Assembly: GCA_963739345.1 (NCBI GenBank)
Contig: CAVUAA010000001.1
Coordinates: 372,001-436,000 of the forward strand
From: CAVUAA01 sp963739345
GTDB taxonomy: Bacteria > Chlamydiota > Chlamydiia > Chlamydiales > JAFEGQ01
Direction: 5' to 3'
Length of the DNA: 64,000 bases
Both the position numbers and the translations under genes were made by a program. Positions 25,168-34,205 of the stretch are shown here, one piece after another (position 1 is the stretch's first letter; every line of letters starts with the position of its first letter). Under the pieces are notes generated by a model. It was not told where the DNA came from. It worked only from the letters and a program-made list of their open reading frames with translations, and ran no database searches.

Positions 25168-27651
25168 ATGCAAAACATGACCAAAGAAAAAGGCTACGAT
25201 GCCAGTTCGATTACCGTCTTGGAGGGACTTCAGGCGGTCAGAGAGCGGCCAGCGATGTACATTGGTGACACTCATTCGGGTGGTCTTCACCACCTAGTTT
25301 ACGAGGTGATCGACAACTGCATCGACGAGACGATGGCCGGCTATTGCTCCCAAGTTTTGGTCGAGATTCACAAAGACGGCAGCATCAGCATCGAGGACGA
25401 TGGGCGGGGCATTCCGGTCGCTAAGCACGAGAAGGAGTCACTCAAGCAGGGGCGCGATGTTTCGGCCCTTGAAGTGGTCATGACTATTCTTCACGCAGGT
25501 GGAAAGTTCGACAAAGACACCTACAAGGTGTCAGGCGGTCTCCACGGCGTCGGGGTCAGTTGTGTCAACGCTCTCTCCACCACACTCCAGGCTGAAGTGT
25601 GGAAGAATGGCCAGGGCTACACCATGACCTTCGAACGGGGCAAGCCGAGCTTGCTGCTTAAAGAGACGGGCCCAAGTGAGAAGCAAGGGACACGGATCAC
25701 CTTCTGGCCCGACGACACCATCTTCTCCGTTGTCGTGTTCGACTACGATATTCTTGCTAAGCGTTTCAAAGAGCTGGCCTACCTCAATCGTGGACTCAAT
25801 ATTTCCTTCAGTGACGCCCGGGATGAAGAGCGAACGCCGATCACTTATCACTACGAGGGTGGAATCGGTTCGTTTGTCAGTTATCTAAATGAGGGCAAAG
25901 AGCCCCTCTTCCCGAAGCCGATCTATGTTAAGGGAGAGCGGCAAGGGGACGACGGTCCCATTGAATTCGAAGTGGCGCTGCAGTGGAACGGCGGCTACCA
26001 AGAGACTATCTATACCTACGTCAACAACATTCCGACGCCGCAGGGGGGGACCCACCTCACCGGCTTCAGCTCAGCGTTGACTCGTGTGCTTAACACCTAC
26101 ATTCGAACCCACAACATCCTGAAGAACGACAAGGTGTCGGTCTCCGGAGAAGACATGCGGGAGGGGCTGACTGCGGTTCTATCGACTCGCGTCGCCAATC
26201 CGCAGTTTGAAGGGCAGACCAAGCAGAAGCTGGGTAATAGTGATGTAGGATCAGCCGTGCAGCAGGCGGTTGGCGAAGAGCTCACCGTCTATTTGGATGA
26301 GAATCCCGCAATCGCTCGCACCATCGCTGATAAAGCGATCCTCGCTGCGCAAGCAAGAGAGGCTGCGCGCAAAGCTCGTGAATTGACTCTCCGTAAGACG
26401 GCACTTGATAGTGCGCGTCTTCCCGGAAAGCTAGTTGACTGTCAGGAACGCGATCCGAGTCTATGTGAGATTTATATTGTTGAGGGAGATTCGGCCGGCG
26501 GCTCTGCTAAGGGAGGGCGCGACCGTCGCTTCCAGGCCATTTTGCCCATCCGCGGTAAGATCCTCAACGTTGAGAAGGCTCGCCTTGAAAAGGTATTGCA
26601 GAATCAGATGATTGGAATGGTTGTCGCAGCTCTTGGTTGCGGCGTTGGGGCTGATAACTTTGATATCGCCAAGCTCCGCTATCACAAGATCATCATCATG
26701 ACAGATGCCGACGTCGATGGTTCCCACATCCGCACACTGCTTTTGACCTTCTTCTATCGGCACATGCAATCGCTCATCGGCGATGGGCACATTTACATCG
26801 CCCAGCCTCCTCTCTACCGCGTGCAGCGGAAGAAGCAGGGGCGGTACATCCAGTCCGAGCGGGAGATGGATGACTATCTCCTGGAGCTTGGCACCAGCGA
26901 CGCGAAGTTTCAACATCTCGAGAGCCAGCGGGTTCTAGAAGGGGACGAGCTTCGTCAGTTCGCTGGGGGCATTTTAGAGGTTGAGGCATTCATCATTTCG
27001 GTTGAGAAGAAGGGAGTTCCCTTCCGCGAGTTCTTGGACGCTAAGGACGAGAAAGGGCGTTATCCTCGCTACCTTGTCACCCTTGAAGCCTCTGACAAGT
27101 TGATCTACTCGGACGAAGAGTTTGCCGAGCTATCCAAGCAGTTTGAGATTGATCAGCGAGCCAGTCATCTAGAATCGCTCTCCTCAATTCCTGACGAGGA
27201 AGTGACTGACGACATGCGCATCTTCACACCGAACCGCCTCCCCTGCTTTGAGCTCTTTAAACCGAAAAAGCTGTTTGATTTGGAGTCCCATCTCGAGAAG
27301 TTTGGAGTTTCTCTGCGCAACTACGCCATCGTCAATGGTCAGCTATTTGACCTGATCATGGATGACGGAACGAAGAGCCCCATCTACAACCTCAAGGAGA
27401 TCATCGACTTCCTCCGGAAGAATGGGCGGAAGGGGATTGACATCCAGCGGTACAAGGGTCTTGGAGAAATGAACGCCGACCAGCTTTGGGAGACCACCAT
27501 GGACCCCGAAGTACGCACCCTAGTGAAGGTGACCCTTCCCGATGCCATCGCCGCCGATCACATGTTCTCCATGCTGATGGGCGAAGAGGTGCCGCCGCGC
27601 CGCCGCTTCATTGAACAACACGCACTCTCAGTCAAGAATTTAGACGTTTAA
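25168..27651 (+). CDS. gyrB: DNA gyrase subunit B
   Basis: GyrB is the ATPase subunit of the type II topoisomerase that introduces negative supercoils. It has 827 residues, in the longer GyrB class. The GHKL ATPase part has EVIDNCIDE, EDDGRGIPV and SGGLHGVGVSCVNALS. The TOPRIM part has EGDSAGGSAKGGRDRRFQAI and DADVDGSHIRTLLLTF. The tail RYKGLGEMNADQLWETTMDP is the usual C-terminal motif. An insertion of about 170 residues between TOPRIM and the tail resembles that of many Gram-negatives. The gene is followed 14 bases later by gyrA. Confidence 0.97.
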   Translation: MQNMTKEKGYDASSITVLEGLQAVRERPAMYIGDTHSGGLHHLVYEVIDNCIDETMAGYCSQVLVEIHKDGSISIEDDGRGIPVAKHEKESLKQGRDVSALEVVMTILHAGGKFDKDTYKVSGGLHGVGVSCVNALSTTLQAEVWKNGQGYTMTFERGKPSLLLKETGPSEKQGTRITFWPDDTIFSVVVFDYDILAKRFKELAYLNRGLNISFSDARDEERTPITYHYEGGIGSFVSYLNEGKEPLFPKPIYVKGERQGDDGPIEFEVALQWNGGYQETIYTYVNNIPTPQGGTHLTGFSSALTRVLNTYIRTHNILKNDKVSVSGEDMREGLTAVLSTRVANPQFEGQTKQKLGNSDVGSAVQQAVGEELTVYLDENPAIARTIADKAILAAQAREAARKARELTLRKTALDSARLPGKLVDCQERDPSLCEIYIVEGDSAGGSAKGGRDRRFQAILPIRGKILNVEKARLEKVLQNQMIGMVVAALGCGVGADNFDIAKLRYHKIIIMTDADVDGSHIRTLLLTFFYRHMQSLIGDGHIYIAQPPLYRVQRKKQGRYIQSEREMDDYLLELGTSDAKFQHLESQRVLEGDELRQFAGGILEVEAFIISVEKKGVPFREFLDAKDEKGRYPRYLVTLEASDKLIYSDEEFAELSKQFEIDQRASHLESLSSIPDEEVTDDMRIFTPNRLPCFELFKPKKLFDLESHLEKFGVSLRNYAIVNGQLFDLIMDDGTKSPIYNLKEIIDFLRKNGRKGIDIQRYKGLGEMNADQLWETTMDPEVRTLVKVTLPDAIAADHMFSMLMGEEVPPRRRFIEQHALSVKNLDV

Positions 27652-27665
27652 CCAAGACGCATAAG

Positions 27666-30158
27666 ATGAGCTATACCGAAAACGAAACAGTCATTCCACG
27701 CAATATCGAAGAGGAGATGAAGGAGAGCTATCTTCGCTACTCCCTCTCGGTGATTATTTCGCGAGCTCTGCCAGATGTGCGTGACGGCCTGAAGCCGTCG
27801 CAACGACGCATCCTGTATGCCATGCGACAGCTCAACCTGAGTCCTGGTGCCAAACACAGAAAGTGCGCCAAGATTTGTGGTGACACCTCTGGAGACTTTC
27901 ACCCACACGGTGAGAGTGTCATTTATCCGACTCTGGTCCGAATGGCACAAGACTGGGCGATCCGCTACCCCCTCATCCAAGGTCAGGGAAACTTTGGCTC
28001 CATTGATGGTGATGCACCCGCTGCCATGCGTTATGCAGAAGCACGCCTCACCCACTCCGCGATGAACCTGATGGCCGATCTCGACAAAGATACGGTCGAT
28101 ATGGTCCCCAACTACGATGAGACGCAACTCGAGCCAACCGTTTTTCCCGCCAAATATCCCAACCTTCTCTGTAACGGCTCTTCCGGTATTGCCGTCGGGA
28201 TGGCGACCAATATCCCCACTCACAACATCTCCGAAGTGATTGAAGCGACTAAGATGCTGATCGACAACCCGAAGGCAACGGTTGAAGACATCATTCAGAT
28301 CATGCCGGGACCCGACTTCCCCACAGGCGGCACCATCTGCGGCTTCCGCGGTATCCACGAAGCGTATCACACAGGCCGTGGCAAGCTGACAGTGCGCGCG
28401 AGCATGCGCGTTGAGGATATGGACACAGCAGGGGAGAAGCAGCGGATCGTCGTCGATGAAGTGGCCTACAACGTCAACAAGTCCCGTCTGATCGAACACA
28501 TCGCCGGCCTCATCACCGCAAAAACCATCACCGGCATCAGCGATCTGCGTGATGAGTCGGATAAAAGTGGCTTGCGCATTGTGATGGAGCTGAAGCGGGG
28601 CGAGATTCCCGATGTGATCATCAACCAGCTCTACAAATACAGTGACATGCAGGTCACTTTTGGGTGCAACATGCTCGCCCTTGACAAGGGCTTGCCACGC
28701 ACCATGAACGTCAAGCAGATGATCGCCGCGTGGATCGAACACCGTGTTGACGTCATCCGCCGCCGCACACGGTTTGAGCTCAACAAAGCCGAAGCGCGCG
28801 CTCATATCTTAGAAGGGTATCTGAAGGCGATCGACAACCTCGACGAGGTGGTCCGCATGATTCGTAAGAGTTCTAACAAAGACGAAGCAAAAGCGCAGCT
28901 TATTGAGCGATTTGGCTTCAGCGACCTGCAAGCCAAAGCGGTCCTCGAACTTCGCCTCTACCAACTGACCGGCCTTGAGCACGACAAGATCTCCGAAGAG
29001 TATCAGGGCCTCCTGAAAGTGATCGAACGGCTCCGCGCCATCCTCGGTTCCGATGGACTTGTACGCGATCTGATCAAAGAAGAGCTCGACGAAGTGAAGG
29101 CTCAGCAAAAGTCAGAGCGTAAGACTCGCATCATCGCAGCAGAGGGTGAGTTTAACATGGAAGACCTCATCGCCGATGAGACCGTCTTCATCACCATCTC
29201 CAACGACGACTACGTCCGCCGTCTTCCTCTCGATACTTTCCGCGAGCAACGTCGTGGCGGCACCGGCATCATCGGCATGGACATGCGCAAAGAGACCGAC
29301 GCGCTCAAGGACCTTTACGTCGCCTCCACGCACGACCACCTCCTCATCTTCACAACTCTTGGCCGTTGCTACTGGCTAAAAGTTTGGCAGATTCCAGAAA
29401 CTGGCCGTCGCTCGAAGGGCAAGCCGCTAGTTAATCTCCTCGAAGACATCCAGCCAGGTGAAGGGATTGCCACCACCATGCGGGTCCGCTCACTCACAGA
29501 AGATGGCTACATCCTCTTTGCTACCCGAAAGGGGACCATCAAGAAGACCGCGATCGACGCCTTCTCCAATCCTCGTCGCAAAGGTGTCTACGCTATCTCT
29601 ATCGACGACGATGATGAGCTGATCGGCGCCCACCGCATCTGCGGTGACCAGCAGATCATGCTCTTCACCAAGAAGGGGATGGCCGTCCGCTTTGACCACG
29701 AGAAAACCCGCCCCATGGGCCGCACCGCACGTGGTGTGCGGGGTGTTCGTCTTAAGTCGGACGACGACATCGTCGTCGGCTGCGAAGTGGTCTCCGGCGA
29801 CGAGACCATCCTCGTGGTCTGTGAGAATGGCTACGGCAAGCGGTCCGCTGTCGAAGAGTTCCGCCAAACTAACCGGGGAGGCTCGGGCGTCCGCTCCATC
29901 GTCATCTCCGAACGAAACGGCGACGTTGTCGGTGCTGTCTCTGCAGGTGACAACGACGGCGTCATCATGATGTCCTCTGGTGGGCAGGCTGTTCGCATTC
30001 ACATGCGTGACACCCGAGTGATGGGCCGCGCCACTCAAGGGGTGCGCCTCGCCAACCTCCGCAAAGACGATACCCTCGTTGGCATCCAAAAGATCCCAGA
30101 TGAAGAGGGGAATGATGAGATCGAAGGGGAAGATGCCTGCGCGCCTGATAACGATTGA
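27666..30158 (+). CDS. gyrA: DNA gyrase subunit A
   Basis: GyrA cuts and rejoins DNA and wraps it. The 830 residues include the catalytic Tyr in AAMRYAEARLT, the Greek-key/tower region, and six C-terminal beta-pinwheel blades. The GyrA box in the first blade reads QRRGGTGIIG, a close variant of QRRGGKG. The quinolone region reads HPHGESVIYPTLVRMAQ, with Pro at the place of E. coli Asp87; I recall this form from other PVC bacteria, so it is probably ancestral. The acidic tail overlaps the tmk start. Confidence 0.97.
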   Translation: MSYTENETVIPRNIEEEMKESYLRYSLSVIISRALPDVRDGLKPSQRRILYAMRQLNLSPGAKHRKCAKICGDTSGDFHPHGESVIYPTLVRMAQDWAIRYPLIQGQGNFGSIDGDAPAAMRYAEARLTHSAMNLMADLDKDTVDMVPNYDETQLEPTVFPAKYPNLLCNGSSGIAVGMATNIPTHNISEVIEATKMLIDNPKATVEDIIQIMPGPDFPTGGTICGFRGIHEAYHTGRGKLTVRASMRVEDMDTAGEKQRIVVDEVAYNVNKSRLIEHIAGLITAKTITGISDLRDESDKSGLRIVMELKRGEIPDVIINQLYKYSDMQVTFGCNMLALDKGLPRTMNVKQMIAAWIEHRVDVIRRRTRFELNKAEARAHILEGYLKAIDNLDEVVRMIRKSSNKDEAKAQLIERFGFSDLQAKAVLELRLYQLTGLEHDKISEEYQGLLKVIERLRAILGSDGLVRDLIKEELDEVKAQQKSERKTRIIAAEGEFNMEDLIADETVFITISNDDYVRRLPLDTFREQRRGGTGIIGMDMRKETDALKDLYVASTHDHLLIFTTLGRCYWLKVWQIPETGRRSKGKPLVNLLEDIQPGEGIATTMRVRSLTEDGYILFATRKGTIKKTAIDAFSNPRRKGVYAISIDDDDELIGAHRICGDQQIMLFTKKGMAVRFDHEKTRPMGRTARGVRGVRLKSDDDIVVGCEVVSGDETILVVCENGYGKRSAVEEFRQTNRGGSGVRSIVISERNGDVVGAVSAGDNDGVIMMSSGGQAVRIHMRDTRVMGRATQGVRLANLRKDDTLVGIQKIPDEEGNDEIEGEDACAPDND

Positions 30159-30729
30159 GGGGGGAGAGGGGTCAGGTAAATCGACTCTAATCGAGGCGCT
30201 GCACAAGGCCTTTCCCGATGCCATCGTCACCCGCGAGCCTGGCGGCTGCGCGCTCTCCGAGCAAATCCGTGAGCTCCTACTTGCCCCTTCCGACACGCCA
30301 ATCGACACCGAGGCTGAGACCCTTCTCTTCCTCGCTGCCCGCGCGCAGCACCTCCACGAGACCATCCTTCCTGCCCTAGAAGCTGGTAAGACCGTCATCT
30401 GCGACCGCTTTAATGACTCCACCATTGCTTATCAGGGATACGCCCGTGGCCTCGACCTCGACCACGTCGAGCGGCTCTGCAACCTCGCCTGCCACGACCT
30501 CCAACCAGACAAAACTCTCCTTCTCGACATCGAGCCCGCCCTTGGCCTCGAACGTGCTGGCCGCGTAGGCGATCCCGACCGGATGGAGTCAGAAACCCTC
30601 GACTTCCACACCCGCGTCAACGAAGGCTTCCGAAAGATCGCCCGCCGCCACTCGACCCGTATCCGCGTCCTCGATGCCACCCTCCCTCCCGACCAAATCG
30701 CAGAGCAGGCCCTCCAATGGATCAGCTAA
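30133..30729 (+). CDS. tmk: thymidylate kinase
   Basis: Tmk phosphorylates dTMP to dTDP. From the ATG at 30133 the product is 198 residues, within family range. It has the P-loop IEGGEGSGKST (about residues 7-17), the DR(F/Y) motif in ICDRFNDSTIAYQGYARGL, and a lid region with GRVGDPDRME. The open frame starts earlier, at 30079, but the family begins at the chosen Met. The gene starts 26 bases inside gyrA and overlaps holB by 13 bases. This matches the chlamydial order gyrB-gyrA-tmk-holB. Confidence 0.95.
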   Translation: MPARLITIEGGEGSGKSTLIEALHKAFPDAIVTREPGGCALSEQIRELLLAPSDTPIDTEAETLLFLAARAQHLHETILPALEAGKTVICDRFNDSTIAYQGYARGLDLDHVERLCNLACHDLQPDKTLLLDIEPALGLERAGRVGDPDRMESETLDFHTRVNEGFRKIARRHSTRIRVLDATLPPDQIAEQALQWIS

Positions 30730-31667
30730 TCGGCAACGCCTCTGCAAAGAAGGCGCTCTCACGTCTCGCAACCACCGGCCACATTGGCCAATCGCTCCTC
30801 CTCGCCGGTCCCTCTGGTGTAGGAAAGAGCCTTTTTGCCAGCGCCTTCGCCAAACTGGTCTGCGGCCCCGACCACCACCACAAACTCGACACCGGCAACC
30901 ATCCCGACTTTCACCTCTATACGCCTGAGGGAAAATCGGGCCTCCACTCCATCGAGAGCCTCCGCGCTCTTGGCAAAGAGGTAGGCCTCGAGCCCAATGA
31001 AGCGCCCTACAAAATCTTTCTCATTGAAGAAGCCGACCGGATGCCCCCAGCTTCGGCCAACGCCCTCCTCAAGACCTTAGAAGAGCCCCCACCTCGCACC
31101 CTCCTCCTTCTCACCACGTCTAGCCGCGACACTCTTCTCCCCACTATCCTCTCTCGCTGCCGCACCCTCTACTTCTCACCCGTTCCTACCAAAGAGATCG
31201 TTAAACACCTCAATATCCCCGAACACATAGCCTACGCTTCGCGTGGCTCCATTGCTCGCGCCATCCGCCTCTCCAGCCGAAAAGGGGAAACCGCCCGCGA
31301 AGCAGTGCTAGCCACGCTCACCCAAAATGGCTTCCGCGACCACCATGAGCTCACCACCGAATGTGCTCAAATTGCAGCCGCCCTGGAAGCCGAACGCGAC
31401 CTCCTCTCAGCCGTCGAGTTCTCTCACGAACTCGACGCTCTTTTCTCAGATATTGCTCACTGGTACCGCGACCTTCACCTCCTAAAGGAAGCCGGTGACA
31501 TCCGTCATATCTCTCATCGCCACCACATCCCCCAGCTCGAAGCTCACACCGCCCCCCTTCCCCCCCAGGAAACCGTCGATTCAGCCCTTCGCCACGCCCG
31601 CCTCTCCATCGACCGCTTCACCAAGCTCACCACCTGCCTCGAAGACCTTTTCCTCTGCCTCTCGTAA
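30717..31667 (+). CDS. holB: DNA polymerase III delta' subunit
   Basis: The delta' subunit is part of the clamp loader. The 316-residue protein has an AAA+ domain with AGPSGVGKSLFASAFAK, LIEEADRMPPASANALLKTLEEPP (Walker B and SRC-type arm) and LLTTSSRDTLLPTILSRCRTL with sensor 1 and the SRC motif. It lacks the zinc-binding cysteines of DnaX, which supports delta' over gamma/tau. Its stop codon TAA (31665-31667) is the first three bases of the palindromic repeat next to the transposase, so the natural end may have been changed slightly. Confidence 0.9.
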   Translation: MDQLIGNASAKKALSRLATTGHIGQSLLLAGPSGVGKSLFASAFAKLVCGPDHHHKLDTGNHPDFHLYTPEGKSGLHSIESLRALGKEVGLEPNEAPYKIFLIEEADRMPPASANALLKTLEEPPPRTLLLLTTSSRDTLLPTILSRCRTLYFSPVPTKEIVKHLNIPEHIAYASRGSIARAIRLSSRKGETAREAVLATLTQNGFRDHHELTTECAQIAAALEAERDLLSAVEFSHELDALFSDIAHWYRDLHLLKEAGDIRHISHRHHIPQLEAHTAPLPPQETVDSALRHARLSIDRFTKLTTCLEDLFLCLS

Positions 31668-31720
31668 TGTCCAAATGTCAGGCCTGACCCTAGAGGGTCA
31701 GGCCTGACATTTGGACATTA
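31665..31720. repeat. perfect palindrome, 27-bp arms, upstream of the RAYT gene
   Basis: Bases 31665-31691 and 31694-31720 are exact inverted copies around AG. The arm contains the core GTCAGGCCTGACCC. The left arm supplies the TAA stop of holB. The first 26 bases of the left arm recur in the same orientation at 32738-32763 after the transposase. The right arm and that copy also form 26-base terminal inverted repeats around the transposase gene. Confidence 0.95.
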
Positions 31721-31789
31721 GCCTTGCGCTAACATCGCTGACTAGCTAATCTTTTACTCCGACAGTTACCAACGCAGGAGATAGCGAAC

Positions 31790-32740
31790 ATGCCGCGACG
31801 ACCACGAATCTTCTTTCCGGGCGCTACCTATCACGTTATGCTCCGGGGCAATAATGGGAATCCCGTTTTCTACTCCGACGCCGAGAGGTGCCGGCTTTGC
31901 CTTCTGATGCACGAGGGAGCTGAACGATTCGGTCATCAGATCATCGCCTTCTGCTTCATGACCAACCACATTCACATAGCGGTTCAGGTTAATGACGTTT
32001 CGCCGTCGCGGATCGTTCACAATCTGGCGTTTCGCTACACACAGTTCATCAATCGCAGACATCAGCGCGTCGGCCATCTTTTCCAGGGCAGGTTTAAGTC
32101 TGTCCTCGTTGACAATGATCGCTATCTGAAAGAGCTTATCCGCTACATTCATTTGAACCCGGTGCGCGCCGGTCTTGTCGAAACACCGCAGGACTATCGC
32201 TGGTCCAGCCATCGGGCTTACATCAACCAAGATCATTTTTGCTGGCTTGCATCCAACGTTGGTCTTGAGTATTTTCATCGTCCTGAGATCCCGGCGGCGG
32301 AGGCATTTCACCAATTCGTGCTCGCCGGGATTGGGCGAGAACCATCTGTAGATTTTAGCCGCGGCAATGCGGAAGGAATCCTTGGAAGGGAAGTGTTCAT
32401 CGACAAGATCATGCAGCAGCTCTATACACCGGCCGAAAGCAGACTGGTACAGACCGACATCGACGCGCTCGTGTCGGTCATAGCGGATAGGTATGGCGTG
32501 CACCAGGACGAGCTACAAACATCGAAGCCTGACAGAAAGAGTTCTCACGTAAGAGCGATTGCGGCTGTTGTTGCCAAAGAGGTGAAAGGGGTAAGTCTGA
32601 AGGAGCTTGCAGACTATTTTCACCAAGATCCGAACGCAATTTACAAAGCAGCTGCTAGGCTGGAGGTCAAACTCAGCACCCATGAGCACCTACGAGAAGA
32701 GGTCGACAGTATCATGAACGAGCTCTCTTCCTCCGTCTAA
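31790..32740 (+). mobile_element. REP-associated tyrosine transposase (RAYT, Y1_Tnp) with DnaA-C-like tail
   Basis: A 316-residue HUH endonuclease of the IS200/RAYT group. The metal-binding HxH is in FMTNHIHIAV (His60, His62). The nucleophile Tyr is probably in FRYTQFINRRHQRVGHLFQGRFKS (Tyr83), and IRYIHLNPVRAGLV and YRWSSHRAYI are RAYT signatures. Residues 230-300 (VSVIADRYGV, then GVSLKELADYFHQDPNAIYKA) form a DnaA-C-like helix-turn-helix. RAYTs move or copy REP palindromes rather than themselves. The gene sits between copies of a palindromic repeat and its own TAA stop is part of the downstream copy. The frame is intact. Confidence 0.92.
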
Positions 32741-32763
32741 TGTCCAAATGTCAGGCCTGACCC
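32738..32763. repeat. downstream half-copy of the RAYT palindromic repeat
   Basis: These 26 bases are identical to 31665-31690. Their first three bases are the stop codon of the transposase. On the other strand, a TGA inside the repeat (32751-32753) ends the neighbouring unknown gene. The inverted second arm is absent here. Confidence 0.95.
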
Positions 32764-34205
32764 CTTCCTCTTCGGCTCACAAGTAGGGAGAACTCGTTGG
32801 TCGCTATGCAGCGGAGGTCAATGTACCAGGTGATACACTTGGGACGTTCGACCATTTTGCCTTGAAGCATCTTATCGGCCCATTCTTTGGCCTCAAGGCT
32901 GATTCCCTTAAACCAACGGCTAGTGAGCGTCGTAAGAAGATAGCGTTTTTCCTGATACTCAACCAGACGGTACATGGATTTCGGGAGCAGATAGCGGTGA
33001 AAAATTTTGCCCGTCGGGTCGCTGGTCTCTCGGAGGTCGTGTTCGAAGTGGAGGATCCGCTCAAAGAGGTCGCGGAGTTGTTCGCAGGTGGCCTCTTTTT
33101 CTACTTTGACACCGAGGTAGTGCCAGAGATGATCTTTCCACTCCTTCGGCGTAAGGTGGGGAGACTTGAGGATCAGTGTGCGAAATGACTCGTCTTCGAT
33201 TCCATCGGCCACTTTATTCTTCCACGTTTTGACGCGCTCGCCAAAGAGGGTGTAGTCGTGACCATCGGTAATGGGGTAGCGTTTGCATTCGCTGGATTTG
33301 GCCCACCAGTCATCACGATCACCGTGAGTGATGTTGCGCATCTTGCTTGGGAGCTTGTACTTCTCAAATACCTCATCCGGTTTGCCGGTTCGAAGCTCAT
33401 AGCGGCAGCAGATGAGTCGCTCGTACAGGGTGCCGAGTAGCTTGCATTTCCCTTTCGCGTCCGCGTCCTCATACTTTGGATCGCCCCTGTAGACCTCAGG
33501 TTTGATCTTAAATTCGTTTTTGAGCACTTCATGCCAGTAGGGTGGGTCATCTCCCCAGACCCGTGTTGCGAGCAGTGTGTAAAGGGCGAGGTTGTCGATC
33601 TCGTTTAGGGCTGCAAAACGCCGGTCATTTTCCGTGGTGTCCCTCTCGCCAAATAGTGTGTAGTCGCCGCCCTCTTCAATGGGACACCCCGTACGCGTTC
33701 CGCCAATCCACCAGGTGTAATCCTCCTGGTTGCGAGGGAGGAAGCGCATCATGGAGGGGATACGGAACTTCTCGAACACCTCGTACGGCTGCTCCGTTTT
33801 TAGCAGAGCCTTCGTACACCCTTGCCACCGGGCAAAAAGTTCGCCGAGCAGAACACATTTTTCGTCTTCGTCAGCACTAAAGTAGAGCGAGTCGCAATCG
33901 TAAACTGATAAGGAGAGCGAGAATCTCTTGTGCAGAGCGACTTGCCAATCGTGGAGTGATTTGCTTGAACTCAAGTTGAAGAGTTCGCAGCACGCTTTGA
34001 GCCGCTTGCCTGCTTCGACTTTCTCGAAGAACTTTTCTCCGACCCTTCTCCAGAGAGCGCTCACCTTGCCATTGCTTTTGAGGACTGTAAGGTCGGAGAG
34101 GGTGTAGCGCCGGATGACGGTAGCGCAGGTAGTGCCTAGGTAGTGGGCGATGGCGGGGATGTCTTGCGCCTTAGCCGGGCATTGCTTGATTGAGGTCGTT
34201 TCCAC
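32751..34205 (-). CDS. hypothetical protein with three internal repeats
   Basis: No family recognised. From a GTG at 34205 the product is 484 residues; upstream in-frame sequence lies inside the translocase gene and looks like its shadow. Three units of roughly 130-160 residues repeat: KCVLLGELFARWQG…EVFEKFRIPSMMR, KCKLLGTLYERLIC…EVFEKYKLPSKMR and TCEQLRDLFERILH…KIFHRYLLPKSMYR. The first two also share DYTLFGER with a preceding WW or W pattern. No signal peptide or membrane helix is seen. The stop lies in the transposase repeat, so the original C-terminus may be lost. The start overlaps the translocase end by 35 bases. Confidence 0.65.
   Translation of the reverse strand: METTSIKQCPAKAQDIPAIAHYLGTTCATVIRRYTLSDLTVLKSNGKVSALWRRVGEKFFEKVEAGKRLKACCELFNLSSSKSLHDWQVALHKRFSLSLSVYDCDSLYFSADEDEKCVLLGELFARWQGCTKALLKTEQPYEVFEKFRIPSMMRFLPRNQEDYTWWIGGTRTGCPIEEGGDYTLFGERDTTENDRRFAALNEIDNLALYTLLATRVWGDDPPYWHEVLKNEFKIKPEVYRGDPKYEDADAKGKCKLLGTLYERLICCRYELRTGKPDEVFEKYKLPSKMRNITHGDRDDWWAKSSECKRYPITDGHDYTLFGERVKTWKNKVADGIEDESFRTLILKSPHLTPKEWKDHLWHYLGVKVEKEATCEQLRDLFERILHFEHDLRETSDPTGKIFHRYLLPKSMYRLVEYQEKRYLLTTLTSRWFKGISLEAKEWADKMLQGKMVERPKCITWYIDLRCIATNEFSLLVSRRGRGQA

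Noticed and set aside
27885..27960. Quinolone-resistance change in GyrA (Pro at the E. coli Asp87 place)
   Set aside because: The whole segment HPHGESVIYPTLVRMAQ looks like a lineage form shared with other PVC bacteria, so it is not evidence of selected resistance.
31668..31789. Possible CRISPR or tRNA in repeat-rich gaps
   Set aside because: The repeats are palindromes, not regularly spaced direct repeats, and no cloverleaf could be folded by eye in this or the other gaps.
31790..32740. Full IS200/IS605 insertion sequence with tnpB
   Set aside because: There is no tnpB-like gene nearby, and the length, HxH context and C-terminal helix-turn-helix fit a RAYT better.
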